From JAHEFT01 sp963700705 (lineage in GTDB: Bacteria > Pseudomonadota > Gammaproteobacteria > Xanthomonadales > SZUA-36): DNA of 64,000 nt. The notes beneath the pieces were generated by a model. The model saw nothing but the letters and a program-made list of their open reading frames with translations, had not been told where the DNA came from and did not search any database. Position 1 is the stretch's first letter. The number at the start of each line of letters is the position of its first letter. The stretch lies in assembly GCA_963700705.1 (NCBI GenBank), contig CAVOYQ010000007.1:62001-126000 (forward strand), written 5' to 3'. A program made the position numbers and the translations under genes. Shown piece after piece: positions 38,531 through 47,490 of the stretch.

Positions 38531-38660
38531 AATTTGCCTCCACTACCCGATTACAATTTAGCATAGTTTCTGAGTCAGAAAGCTATAAAAAATTCAATTC
38601 AGCTAATCGCTATCCATGTAGCGCGTGAACTATGAACTATTTAATTAAGCTGAAAGACTT

Positions 38661-38680
38661 GCGCCAAATATGCGCCAAAT
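38661..38680. repeat. Short direct repeat GCGCCAAAT near tRNA-Met
   Basis: GCGCCAAAT occurs at 38661-38669 and again at 38672-38680, between the TA remnant and the tRNA-Met terminator. It might be the trace of an integration event at the tRNA, but no integrase gene or second copy of the tRNA end is visible. Confidence 0.35.
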
Positions 38681-38695
38681 CTAGAATTTGAAATC

Positions 38696-38728
38696 AAAAA
38701 AGGCCTACGTTTTCTCGTAAGCCTTTGA
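38696..38728 (-). terminator. Rho-independent terminator of tRNA-Met
   Basis: Read on the minus strand, AAGGCTTACG, a short loop and CGTAGGCCTT form a 10-bp stem with one G-U pair, followed by a T run. It starts a few bases past the CCA end of the tRNA. Confidence 0.85.
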
Positions 38729-38735
38729 ATTTATC

Positions 38736-38812
38736 TGGTGGTGATGGGTGGATTTGAACCACCGACCTCAGCATTATGAGTGCCGCGCTCTAACCAACTG
38801 AGCTACATCACC
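38736..38812 (-). tRNA. tRNA-Met (CAT), CCA encoded
   Basis: A 77-nt cloverleaf on the minus strand. The acceptor stem GGTGATG pairs with CATCACC before ACCA; the D arm carries AGCTCAGTTGGTTAGAGC; the anticodon loop is CTCATAA, giving CAT; the T arm is GGTGGTTCAAATCCACC. A G1-C72 pair and an ordinary D arm indicate the elongator form rather than the initiator. A CAT anticodon could also be tRNA-Ile2 after lysidine modification, which sequence alone does not exclude. Single tRNA unit with its own terminator. Confidence 0.93.
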
Positions 38813-38912
38813 GGAAACTGTTGTTGCCCGAACGGGTCGTGGCGACCAATCGGGGCGCAAATTCTCTATCTACGGCCTTTGAAAGTCAACCTTGCCGGTC
38901 AAAACCTTCGGA

Positions 38913-39845
38913 TTAAAACCGGTAGCCATACGTTTTGGAAAACCGGTCCTGGATGTCATCGAAGGTCGGGTTGTGATTCTGGGGCCCTTGCTGGGCAACC
39001 TTGATGGCGCCCATGACGGCCCCGATTCTGCAGGCCGTGACCAGGTCCAGGTCGTTCAGCAGGCCGTAGATCAGGCCGGAGCGGAAGGCGTCCCCGCAAC
39101 CGGTCGGGTCCTGGACGTCGTCCGGTGTGACCGGGCTGATGATTTCCTCGCCTTCCCGTGTCTGCAGCACCGCACCTTCTGCGCCGCGGGTCACGATCAG
39201 CGCTTCCACCTGGTTAGCGATTTCATTCCCGCTTAACCCGCTTTTTTCCTTGAGCAACTGGAACTCGTAGTCATTGAGCACGATATATTCGGCCTCAATG
39301 ATGAACTGTCTCAGTTCCTCTCCGTTAAACAGCGTCATGCCCTGGCCCGGATCGAAGATATGCGGAATCCCGGCCTTCACAAAATCCTGGCTGTGCTGGA
39401 TCATCCCCCGCTTGCTGTCAGGCGCGACGATTCCCACGCGGATGCCGTCGGTGTCCTCCACCCGGTTCAGGTAGCTGTGTTGCATGGCGCCCGGGTGGAA
39501 CGCGGTAATCTGGTTGTCATCGATGTCCGTGGTGATGAATGCCTGCGGCGTGTACTCGCCTTCCATGTGCCGCACATACTTGAGCGATATTCCCAGGCGT
39601 TCCAGGTGGTCCCGGTAGGGTCCGAAATCGTCACCGACCGTGGCCATCGGGTAGGGATCTTCTCCCAGCAGTTTCAGGTTGTAGGAAATATTGCCGGCCA
39701 CTCCGCCAAATTCGCGGCGCATCTGGGGAACCAGGAAAGCGACGTTCAGAATGTGCACCTTGTCAGGAAGAATGTGTTCCTTGAACTGGTCCGGAAACAC
39801 CATGATGGTGTCGTAAGCGAGCGATCCACAAATGAGGGCAGACAT
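38913..39845 (-). CDS. PfkB-family carbohydrate/adenosine kinase
   Basis: A 310-residue ribokinase-fold kinase. ATG 39845 begins MSALICGSLAYDTIMVFPDQ; the frame extends 15 codons upstream without homology. REFGGVAGNISYNLKLLGED holds the substrate-binding GG. The ATP/anion-hole signature is DPTGCGDAFRSGLIYGLL with the catalytic aspartate in GCGD. The sequence is nearest the adenosine-kinase/sugar-kinase group often annotated simply as carbohydrate kinase. Its exact substrate is not certain. It is divergent from mreB with about 270 bases between. Confidence 0.88.
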   Translation of the reverse strand: MSALICGSLAYDTIMVFPDQFKEHILPDKVHILNVAFLVPQMRREFGGVAGNISYNLKLLGEDPYPMATVGDDFGPYRDHLERLGISLKYVRHMEGEYTPQAFITTDIDDNQITAFHPGAMQHSYLNRVEDTDGIRVGIVAPDSKRGMIQHSQDFVKAGIPHIFDPGQGMTLFNGEELRQFIIEAEYIVLNDYEFQLLKEKSGLSGNEIANQVEALIVTRGAEGAVLQTREGEEIISPVTPDDVQDPTGCGDAFRSGLIYGLLNDLDLVTACRIGAVMGAIKVAQQGPQNHNPTFDDIQDRFSKTYGYRF

Positions 39846-40117
39846 GGCAATTCCCGTTGGCAATAGTTGCTGATATACAAACGCGCGCATTCTAACGGAT
39901 TTGGCTTCAAACCGGGGATTTGATTTATTTTTGATCGGTTTCAGTGATATATCAGTACCGGTGCAAAGGGTCGCGGAAATTGCCCCGGCTCAATCCCGGG
40001 TAGCCCGGAAAGCGCATAAATAAAGGGTTTTCAGGGACTTCAACCTTGCGAGAAAGGGCTACTGCTGATACATTAGTTGGCTCGACTCACGTCACGTTTA
40101 ACGGATTAACTGTCATC

Positions 40118-41167
40118 ATGGTTTTTAAAAGTCTTCGCGGCCTGTTTTCCAATGATCTGTCGATCGACCTCGGAACGGCCAATACCCTTATCTATGTCCG
40201 CGGCCAGGGCATCGTGCTGAACGAGCCCTCCGTGGTAGCTGTGCGGATGGACCGCGGACCGGGCGGACCCCAGCACGTGGCTGCGGTCGGCCGGGCGGCG
40301 AAGCAGATGCTGGGCAGAACGCCGGGCAACATTCGCACGGTGCGCCCGCTCAAAGACGGCGTGATCGCGGATTTCAACATGACCGAGGCGATGTTGCAGC
40401 ATTTCATCCGGGAAGTTCATACCTCGCGGTTTCTGCGGCCCAGTCCGCGGGTCCTGGTCTGCGTGCCCTGCAGTTCGACCCAGGTGGAACGCAAGGCGAT
40501 CAAGGAATCCGCCGAGGGCGCCGGCGCGCGTGAAGTGTTCCTGGTGGAAGAACCCATGGCCGCGGCGATCGGGGCCGGGATTCCGGTTCACGAAGCACGC
40601 GGCGCGATGGTGCTGGACATTGGCGGGGGCACTTCGGAAGTGGCCGTTATTTCATTGAACGGCCTGGTTTACTCCAATTCGGTGCGCGTCGGCGGCGACT
40701 CGTTCGACGAGGCCATCATCAACTATGTACGCAGAAACTACGGTACCTTGATCGGTGAAATGACGGCGGAACGCATCAAGATCCAGATCGGCTGCGCCTG
40801 GCCGGATGAAATACCGGAGACCATGGAAGTGTCCGGCCGGAATCTGGCAGAAGGGGTTCCGCGCAACATCACGATCAGCAGTAACGAGGTGCTCGAGGCG
40901 CTGAATGAAAGCCTGTCCAGCATCCTGGAAGCCGTCAAGACGGCCCTGGAGCAGACACCGCCCGAGTTGTGCTCCGACGTGGCGGAGACCGGGATTGTTC
41001 TGACCGGTGGCGGCGCGCTCTTACGCGGCATTGACCGCCTGATTTCGGAAGAGACCGGCCTGCCGGTATTTCCGGCCGATGATCCTTTGACCTGTGTCGC
41101 CCGTGGCGGCGGCAAAGCGCTGGAGCTGATGGACCAGAACAACGGCGATTTCTTCACCACCAACTAG
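40118..41167 (+). CDS. mreB: Rod-shape-determining protein MreB
   Basis: A 349-residue bacterial actin that polymerises under the inner membrane and directs the elongasome. Start ATG 40118 gives the canonical MVFKSLRGLFSNDLSIDLGT; the upstream TTG frame adds unrelated residues. Phosphate-1 motif LSIDLGTANTLIYV, phosphate-2 VLDIGGGTSEVAVIS and the adenosine motif TGGGALLRGIDRLI are intact. It heads the run mreBCD-mrdA-rodA-mltB-rlpA-dacA-ybeD-lipB-lipA, spaced or overlapping by a few bases throughout. Confidence 0.98.
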   Translation: MVFKSLRGLFSNDLSIDLGTANTLIYVRGQGIVLNEPSVVAVRMDRGPGGPQHVAAVGRAAKQMLGRTPGNIRTVRPLKDGVIADFNMTEAMLQHFIREVHTSRFLRPSPRVLVCVPCSSTQVERKAIKESAEGAGAREVFLVEEPMAAAIGAGIPVHEARGAMVLDIGGGTSEVAVISLNGLVYSNSVRVGGDSFDEAIINYVRRNYGTLIGEMTAERIKIQIGCAWPDEIPETMEVSGRNLAEGVPRNITISSNEVLEALNESLSSILEAVKTALEQTPPELCSDVAETGIVLTGGGALLRGIDRLISEETGLPVFPADDPLTCVARGGGKALELMDQNNGDFFTTN

Positions 41168-41182
41168 GGCCTGTTCGCACTA

Positions 41183-42151
41183 GTGGTTACAGGCAGCCCA
41201 GGAACTGGATCCCGGTTTTTCGGGCCGGGGGCGCAAACGGCGCGACTGATGCTCTACGGCCTGCTGGCCGTGGTGCTGATGGCGATGGATCAGCGCGGCA
41301 ATTACGTTCCCAGGATTCGCAGCGCTGCCGGCTATCTCGCCGAACCCGTTTACCACCTCGTGGATTGGCCGGTTCGCGCCACCCGCAACCTGTTCAAGCA
41401 ATTCCAGTCGCAGCGTTCGCTGCGCCATGAAAACAATCAACTCAGGATGGAACTCCTGCTGCAGGAAGCGGATCTGCAGCGGCTGGAAACGCTGGAGGAA
41501 GAAAACAACCGGCTCAGGTCCCTGTTCGAAGGCGCGCAAGGCCAGGATTTCGAGTACCGTTTTGCCGAATTGGTGCGCGTCGAACTCGATCCGTTTTCCC
41601 ACCAGGTCCTGATCGACCGCGGATCCATTGACGGTGTGACCGAGGGTCAGGCGGTTATCGACGGGGCGGGCGTCATGGGCCAGGTCGAAAATGTGAACCG
41701 GCATTTTTCTACGGTGCGGCTGATTTCCGACCCCAATCACGCGCTACCGGTGCAGATCAATCGCACCGGTTTGCGATCGGTGGCGTTTGGTACGGGCGAA
41801 ACCGGCAGCCTTATCCTGAACAGCGTCCCGCGCGAAGCCGACGTAAGGGAAGGTGACCTGATCGTCACATCTGGGCTGGGTGAACGGTTTCCCGGAGGCT
41901 ATCCGGTGGCCCGGGTGACGTCAATCGATCGCCAGGAAGGACAGACGTTCGCGCTGATCGAGGCCGCTCCGCTGGCGGCGCTGGACCGGGGCCGGGAAGT
42001 CCTGCTGATCAGCACGCCACAGGCGGAGCCGGCGGACCCGGAAATTGAAGAACCCCCGTCCGGCATTGAGGAGCCGGCCGTTCCTGGTTCCGAAGAACCC
42101 GGGTCTGCAGCTGTGGAGCCTCAGAATGACAGCACGGAGCCACCGGAATGA
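41183..42151 (+). CDS. mreC: Rod-shape-determining protein MreC
   Basis: A 322-residue bitopic protein linking MreB to PBP2 in the periplasm. It starts at GTG 41183, has a membrane helix (TARLMLYGLLAVVLMAMD), a coiled coil (LLQEADLQRLETLEEENNRL) and two beta domains (VLIDRGSIDGVTEGQAVI, LIVTSGLGERFPGGYPVARV). The C-terminus is a proline- and glutamate-rich tail (EEPPSGIEEPAVPGSEEPG), longer than in E. coli and probably disordered. The stop overlaps the mreD start (ATGA). Confidence 0.96.
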   Translation: MVTGSPGTGSRFFGPGAQTARLMLYGLLAVVLMAMDQRGNYVPRIRSAAGYLAEPVYHLVDWPVRATRNLFKQFQSQRSLRHENNQLRMELLLQEADLQRLETLEEENNRLRSLFEGAQGQDFEYRFAELVRVELDPFSHQVLIDRGSIDGVTEGQAVIDGAGVMGQVENVNRHFSTVRLISDPNHALPVQINRTGLRSVAFGTGETGSLILNSVPREADVREGDLIVTSGLGERFPGGYPVARVTSIDRQEGQTFALIEAAPLAALDRGREVLLISTPQAEPADPEIEEPPSGIEEPAVPGSEEPGSAAVEPQNDSTEPPE

Positions 42152-42642
42152 GCGTGCGCAACGACCGGTTCTCCGTTATTTTCATCACGCTGGCCGCGGC
42201 CTTTGCGCTGGCCCTTGTGCCGCTGCCGCTGCTGCTCGACATGATGCGGCCCTACTGGGTGGCGCTGGTGATTCTTTACTGGTGCCTGGAGAGCCAGGAC
42301 CGCATCACCCTGGGGCTGGCCTTCACCATCGGCATCGTGCTGGATCTGCTCAGCGCAAGTGCTTTGGGCCTGCATGCGCTGAGCCTGGTGATCATGGTTT
42401 ACCTGGCGACCCGTTTCCGGGCCCGGCTGCGCTTTTTTCCGCCCTGGCAACAGGCGCTCTCGGTGCTGGCGCTGCTGGTCAACGACCGCATTATCCTGTT
42501 GTGGATCATCAGCCTCAGGGGCGAACCGCTGCCTTCGCTTGAATTCTGGTTGCCGCCAATCGCGGGCACGCTGGTCTGGCCCTGGTTGTTCCTGCTGCTC
42601 GATCGTTACCGTGGTGTGATGCGCCATCGCTCCAGCTCATGA
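42148..42642 (+). CDS. mreD: Rod-shape-determining protein MreD
   Basis: A 164-residue polytopic inner-membrane protein with about five hydrophobic segments (FITLAAAFALALVPLPLLLD, YWVALVILYWCLESQDRI, GLAFTIGIVLDLLSASALGL). The motif GLAFTIGIVLDLL is typical of MreD. It overlaps mreC by four bases and mrdA by four bases (ATGA), so translation is coupled. Works with MreC and RodA-PBP2 in sidewall synthesis. Confidence 0.95.
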   Translation: MSVRNDRFSVIFITLAAAFALALVPLPLLLDMMRPYWVALVILYWCLESQDRITLGLAFTIGIVLDLLSASALGLHALSLVIMVYLATRFRARLRFFPPWQQALSVLALLVNDRIILLWIISLRGEPLPSLEFWLPPIAGTLVWPWLFLLLDRYRGVMRHRSSS

Positions 42643-44522
42643 AATGGCCACGGTGGATGGCCCCGGCGGAGCCCGGCAGGCCGCTCAAGGACCAGGCGCT
42701 GGAAAGCCGGCAGTTCAGCCAGAGGGCGTTGCAGTCGTTCCTCTTTGTCCTCGCCATCATGGTGCTGCTGGGCCTGCGTTATGTCTACCTCCAGTTTGTC
42801 AGTTACGAAGAATTCTCGGCCCGCTCGATCAATAACCAGGTCCGGATCGTTCCGGTGGTCCCGAACCGGGGTTTGATCTATGACCGCAGGGGCAGGCCGG
42901 TGGCGGAAAACCGGCCGGCGTACCGGATGGAACTGGTTCCGGAAAAAGTCGGTGACGTGGAACAGGCCATCGAAGATCTGGGCCGGATTGTCGACCTGCC
43001 GGCGGATGTGGTTGAAAAATTCCAGCAGAGCAGGAAACGGTATCGCGAGTTTGACAGCGTACCCCTGAAGTTCAACCTGACGGAACTGGAGGTTGCCCAG
43101 TTCTCGGTGGAACGCCACCGTTTCAACGGCGTTGAGATTGTCCCTTACCTGGCCCGCTACTATCCGTACGGGGAGTTGCTGACCCATGTGCTGGGTTATG
43201 TTGGCCGCCTGGATGTCGATGACCTGGCCGAGGTTGATGAAGACAACTACCGGGGCACCACGCACATCGGCAAAGCGGGTATTGAAAAGTACTACGAGAC
43301 GCAATTGCATGGCGTCAACGGTGTCGAAAAAATCGAAACCAATGTGCAGGGCCGGGTGCTCAAGGTGCTCGAACGGGAAAACCCGGTACACGGCGATGAC
43401 CTGGTTCTGGCCCTCGATGTGCAGGTCCAGCAGGTCGCCTGGGATGCGCTCGGTGACCGCCCTGGCGCTGTAGTTGCGATCGACCCGAGGGACGGGTCCG
43501 TGCTGGCCCTGGTCAGTAAGCCGGCGTTCGATCCGAACCTCTTTGTTCACGGCATCAGCGGCGCGGACTACCAGGCCATTCTCAATGCACCCGGCCGGCC
43601 CCTGTTCAACCGCCCCCTGCTGGGGGGCTATGAACCCGGCTCGACGCTGAAACCCTTCATCGGGCTGGCCGGGCTGGAACTGGGCGTGGTGACCGAAAAT
43701 AAACGGGTGTTTTCAAGCGGGCAGTTTTTCCTGCCGGGGGTTTCCCGCCCTTACCGGGACTGGAAAAAAGGCGGTCATGGCTGGGTCACCATGATCGAAG
43801 CGCTGGAGCAGTCCGTTAACACCTATTTTTATCAGCTGGCGCTGGACCTGGGTATCGACCGGATGCACGACTACCTGTCGCAGTTTGGCTTCGGGACCCC
43901 GACCGGCCTGGATCTGCTCGGAGAAAAAGCCGGTGTGTTGCCTTCGCGGGAATGGAAAAGGGCCCAGTTTTCGGCCCCCTGGTATCCGGGGGAGACCGTG
44001 ATTGCCGGCATCGGGCAGGGCTTTAATGTGGCCACGCCGATGCAACTCGCCAATGCGGTGGCAACCCTGGCCAACGGTGGAACCCGGTTTGAGCCACGGC
44101 TGCTTTATGCGGCCAAGCACGCCGGTAACGAGCAGGCGGACAAGACCCGGGCGCCCGTTGCGTTTCAGATTCCGGTCGTTTCAGCAGCCAACTGGCAACT
44201 GGTCCAGGCCGGGATGCGGCGGGTGGTCCATGGTGAGAGAGGCACCGCCCGGGCCATCAAGCCGGATTCGGGGTCGGGGTTTGAAATTGCCGGCAAAAGC
44301 GGGACGGCCCAGGTGGCGGCCCAGGCCAGGGACGAAGACATGGACGAAACAACGGCGACGCACCTGAGGCACCACGCCCTGTTCATCGCCTATGCACCGT
44401 ATGATCACCCGGCTATTGCCGTGGCCGTGGTGGTGGAGCATGGCGGTGGCGGCTCCCGGCAAGCGGCCCCGGTTGCCCGTGCGGTAATTGACGCCTGGCT
44501 CTCCCAGGAACTCGAACCGTGA
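42639..44522 (+). CDS. mrdA: Penicillin-binding protein 2 (elongation transpeptidase)
   Basis: A 627-residue class B PBP. After a membrane helix (SFLFVLAIMVLLGLRYVYLQ) comes the pedestal domain (VVPNRGLIYDRRGRPVAENR) and the transpeptidase with SxxK at GSTLKPF (Ser about 335), SxN in EQSVNTYFY and KSGTAQV. It cross-links peptidoglycan during elongation together with RodA, encoded next. The start overlaps the mreD stop. Intact and of normal length. Confidence 0.97.
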   Translation: MKWPRWMAPAEPGRPLKDQALESRQFSQRALQSFLFVLAIMVLLGLRYVYLQFVSYEEFSARSINNQVRIVPVVPNRGLIYDRRGRPVAENRPAYRMELVPEKVGDVEQAIEDLGRIVDLPADVVEKFQQSRKRYREFDSVPLKFNLTELEVAQFSVERHRFNGVEIVPYLARYYPYGELLTHVLGYVGRLDVDDLAEVDEDNYRGTTHIGKAGIEKYYETQLHGVNGVEKIETNVQGRVLKVLERENPVHGDDLVLALDVQVQQVAWDALGDRPGAVVAIDPRDGSVLALVSKPAFDPNLFVHGISGADYQAILNAPGRPLFNRPLLGGYEPGSTLKPFIGLAGLELGVVTENKRVFSSGQFFLPGVSRPYRDWKKGGHGWVTMIEALEQSVNTYFYQLALDLGIDRMHDYLSQFGFGTPTGLDLLGEKAGVLPSREWKRAQFSAPWYPGETVIAGIGQGFNVATPMQLANAVATLANGGTRFEPRLLYAAKHAGNEQADKTRAPVAFQIPVVSAANWQLVQAGMRRVVHGERGTARAIKPDSGSGFEIAGKSGTAQVAAQARDEDMDETTATHLRHHALFIAYAPYDHPAIAVAVVVEHGGGGSRQAAPVARAVIDAWLSQELEP

Positions 44523-45610
44523 AGCGTTTGATCCCGGTTTGGGTGAAATGGCCGCAGCTGGATGTGCCCCTGTTGCTCGGGCTGGTGTTGCTGATGGGAT
44601 TTGGTCTGCTGGTGTTGTACAGCGCATCGGGTGAGAGCATGGAAGTCGTCTACCGGCAGGCTACCCGGCTGGGCGTGGGGCTGGCGGTTTTGCTGCTGCT
44701 GAGCCAGGTACCGCCCCATATCCTGCGGATCTGGACACCCTGGATGTACATGGTGGGTTTGGTTCTGCTGTTGGCGACGTGGTTTGTCGGTGTGGGGCGC
44801 GGCGCAGACCGTTGGCTGGACCTCGGCCTGTTTCGTTTCCAGCCGTCGGAAGTCATGAAACTGGCCGTTCCGATGATGATGGCCTGGTACCTGCATCCGC
44901 GCCGCTTGCCGCCGGAGCCGGTTTCCATCCTCGTATCGTTCGCGATCATGGCGGTGCCGGCCGTGTTGATCGCCCGCCAACCGGACCTGGGAACGGCGTT
45001 GCTGGTAGCGGTCAGCGGTGGCTTCTCGTTGTTCCTCGCGGGCCTGCAATGGCGGGTAATTGCCGTATTTGCCGGATTGGCGGCCGCGGGCGCACCGGCC
45101 CTTTGGCTGGTCATGCATGAATATCAGCGCAACCGCGTGCGCACCTTCCTGGACCCGGAATCGGACCCTCTCGGCAGCGGTTGGAACATCATCCAGTCCA
45201 AGATCGCCGTGGGTTCCGGAGGGTTGACCGGCAAAGGCTGGCTGAACGGCACCCAGTCCCGGCTCGAGTTCATTCCGGAACGCCATACCGACTTCATCCT
45301 GGCCGTGCTGTCGGAAGAACTGGGCCTGCTGGGCGTGCTTTTCCTGTTGGCGGTGTACCTTTTTATCGTGGGCCGCGGCTTGTACGTGGCAAGCCTGGCG
45401 CGCGATACCTATGCCCGTTTACTGGCCGGCAGTCTCAGCCTGACGTTTTTCGTCTATGTGCTGGTTAACGCGGGAATGGTTTCCGGTCTGTTGCCGGTGG
45501 TGGGCGTTCCACTGCCGCTGATCAGTTACGGGGGCACCTCCATCGTGACACTTTTGGCCGGGTTTGGCATATTGATGTCCATATTTGGACACCGGAATTT
45601 CATACGATGA
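44519..45610 (+). CDS. mrdB: Peptidoglycan glycosyltransferase RodA
   Basis: A 363-residue SEDS-family glycosyltransferase with about ten membrane helices. It starts at GTG 44519, overlapping the mrdA stop. Signature pieces are LLMGFGLLVLYSASG, ARQPDLGTALLVAVSG (the aspartate needed for catalysis is in QPDLG), WNIIQSKIAVGSGG, ERHTDFILAVLSEELGLLG and PLPLISYGGTSIV. It polymerises lipid II while PBP2 cross-links. Intact. Confidence 0.97.
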   Translation: MKRLIPVWVKWPQLDVPLLLGLVLLMGFGLLVLYSASGESMEVVYRQATRLGVGLAVLLLLSQVPPHILRIWTPWMYMVGLVLLLATWFVGVGRGADRWLDLGLFRFQPSEVMKLAVPMMMAWYLHPRRLPPEPVSILVSFAIMAVPAVLIARQPDLGTALLVAVSGGFSLFLAGLQWRVIAVFAGLAAAGAPALWLVMHEYQRNRVRTFLDPESDPLGSGWNIIQSKIAVGSGGLTGKGWLNGTQSRLEFIPERHTDFILAVLSEELGLLGVLFLLAVYLFIVGRGLYVASLARDTYARLLAGSLSLTFFVYVLVNAGMVSGLLPVVGVPLPLISYGGTSIVTLLAGFGILMSIFGHRNFIR

Positions 45611-45662
45611 TGCAATTCACATTACAATGCGGTCTGAAATCGATAATGGAACGCGATTTATC

Positions 45663-46643
45663 ATGAAACGGATTCTCACACTCGCGCTGGTCTCGATACT
45701 CAGCACATCCTGTTTTGCCCAGCAGCACCCCGGCGCGGAAGAATTTGCCGCCAGGGCGGCGGCTGAGTACAACCTCGACCAGGCACAAGTGCTCCAGCTG
45801 CTGGAGAACGCCCGTTTCAAGCAATCGATCGTCGATGCCATGAGCCGGCCGGCTGAAGCCAAGCCCTGGTACAAGTACCGGCCGATTTTCATCACGGACA
45901 AGCGGATTAACGGAGGCGTCGAATTCTGGCGGGAGAATAAGGAACTGATTGCCCAGGCGGCCGAAAAATTTGAAGTCGACCCCCAGTTCATCGTGGCAAT
46001 CATCGGCGTGGAAACCTTTTACGGCTCCGTCACCGGAAGTTACCGGGTACTGGACGCCCTGGCGACGCTTTCTTTCTACTACCCGGACACTGGCAACGAC
46101 CGTTCAGAGTTTTTCTCCAAGGAGCTGATGAACTTTTTCGTGCTCGGTGGTGAAGAGGGCCTCCCCCTGAAGGAAGTGACCGGATCCTATGCCGGCGCGA
46201 TGGGGCTGGGCCAATTCATGCCCAGCAGCTACCTCGAATACGCGGTGGACCTCGACGGAGACGGCCGGAGGGACCTGTGGAGTTCCATGCCCGACGTGAT
46301 CGGCAGTGTCGCCAACTACCTGCACCGTCATGGCTGGGAAAAGGGTCAGCCGGTGACTTACCCGGCCATCGTATCCCCCGGCGCGGACATGGAACAGGTC
46401 ACAAAACGGGATTTCAAGCCCAAAAAAACCGTGGCTGAGCTGGCACAAGACGGTTTCAGATCCGAGCACCCGGTCAACGGCGAGATGCCCGCGGCCGTTG
46501 CCAGTCTCGAAGAAGAGGATGGCAACCATTATTTCATGACTTTCAAGAACTTTTACGTGATCACGCGGTATAACCGTAGCCCGCTTTATGCGATGGCGGT
46601 ATATGAGCTGAGCGAAGCCATACGGAGCAAATATCAAGAGTGA
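45663..46643 (+). CDS. mltB: Membrane-bound lytic transglycosylase B
   Basis: A 326-residue SLT of family 3. The catalytic glutamate is in IIGVETFYGSVTG (about residue 117), with YAGAMGLGQFMPSSY downstream, the typical MltB substrate groove. ATG 45663 begins a signal peptide (MKRILTLALVSILSTSCFAQ); earlier in-frame starts lack one. STSC might be a weak lipobox. It cleaves the glycan strand to 1,6-anhydro products, helping insertion of new strands. It overlaps the rlpA start. Confidence 0.95.
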   Translation: MKRILTLALVSILSTSCFAQQHPGAEEFAARAAAEYNLDQAQVLQLLENARFKQSIVDAMSRPAEAKPWYKYRPIFITDKRINGGVEFWRENKELIAQAAEKFEVDPQFIVAIIGVETFYGSVTGSYRVLDALATLSFYYPDTGNDRSEFFSKELMNFFVLGGEEGLPLKEVTGSYAGAMGLGQFMPSSYLEYAVDLDGDGRRDLWSSMPDVIGSVANYLHRHGWEKGQPVTYPAIVSPGADMEQVTKRDFKPKKTVAELAQDGFRSEHPVNGEMPAAVASLEEEDGNHYFMTFKNFYVITRYNRSPLYAMAVYELSEAIRSKYQE

Positions 46644-47452
46644 TTTCATTACGCCGAGCCACTTTACCCCTGGCGCCGCTGGCCGCGTTGCTGGTGGTTT
46701 CGTGTTCCAGTGAACCGACCAGGGTCGAGGAGCCGCAGGACGGCCCTTCGCAGATCCACCTGACGGCCGCAGATGTCGCCGATGCGGTCCCGGTCGCCGA
46801 GCCGCTGGCGCGTTACGGTAACCATTCGCCGTATGAAGTCTTTGGCAAAAAGTATTACGTACTGCCGTCTAACAAGGGCTATCACGAACGGGGTACCGCT
46901 TCCTGGTATGGCACCAAGTTTCACGGCCGCAGGACTTCCAGCGGCGAGCCGTATGATATGCACCTGGCAACCGCGGCGCACAAGACTTTGCCTTTGCCCA
47001 GCTTTGCCGAAGTCACAAATCTCGACAATGGTAAAAAGGTGATCGTCAAAATCAACGACCGCGGCCCTTTCAAGCACGACCGGCTGATCGATATGTCGTA
47101 TGGAGCCGCGCTGCGGTTGGGTATGACCGAAACCGGCACGGCCCGGGTCGACGTTCGCGTCATCGACGTTGCGGAGTCCGTGCCCGTTGTGACATATAAT
47201 GCCGCGGATAAGCCGGCCTCTGCGGAGACAGCGGGCACGTGGCTCCAGGTAGGGGCTTACGGCGAGCGCGAAGGCGCCGAAAAACTGGCCGGTCAGTTGG
47301 AAAAAGCCAGCCTGAACCCGGTTTCCATCCACGACGTCGATGATTTGTTCCGGGTCTGGTTGGGGCCGTATTGGAGTGCCGCAGAAGTAGATTCAGTCAT
47401 CAGCAGAGCCATTGAGCTCGGCTTCGAGCGCCCGCATAGAGTCAGGCGCTGA
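46640..47452 (+). CDS. rlpA: Lipoprotein RlpA, septal lytic transglycosylase
   Basis: A 270-residue outer-membrane lipoprotein. GTG 46640 overlaps the mltB stop. The lipobox LLVVSC lies at about residues 17-22. The double-psi beta barrel holds GTASWYGTKFHGRRTSSGEP, TNLDNGKKVIVKINDRGPF and DMSYGAALRLGM; the aspartate of NDRGPF is catalytic in the family. A C-terminal SPOR domain (TWLQVGAYGEREGAEKLAGQ) targets denuded glycan at the septum. Confidence 0.96.
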   Translation: MISLRRATLPLAPLAALLVVSCSSEPTRVEEPQDGPSQIHLTAADVADAVPVAEPLARYGNHSPYEVFGKKYYVLPSNKGYHERGTASWYGTKFHGRRTSSGEPYDMHLATAAHKTLPLPSFAEVTNLDNGKKVIVKINDRGPFKHDRLIDMSYGAALRLGMTETGTARVDVRVIDVAESVPVVTYNAADKPASAETAGTWLQVGAYGEREGAEKLAGQLEKASLNPVSIHDVDDLFRVWLGPYWSAAEVDSVISRAIELGFERPHRVRR

Positions 47453-47490
47453 TTATTAAGTTTCCCGAACACGGAACCCAGATTCAGATT

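Noticed and set aside
40046..40117. TTG start giving MreB 24 extra residues
   Set aside because: The canonical MreB N-terminus begins at ATG 40118 and the extension has no similarity to the family.
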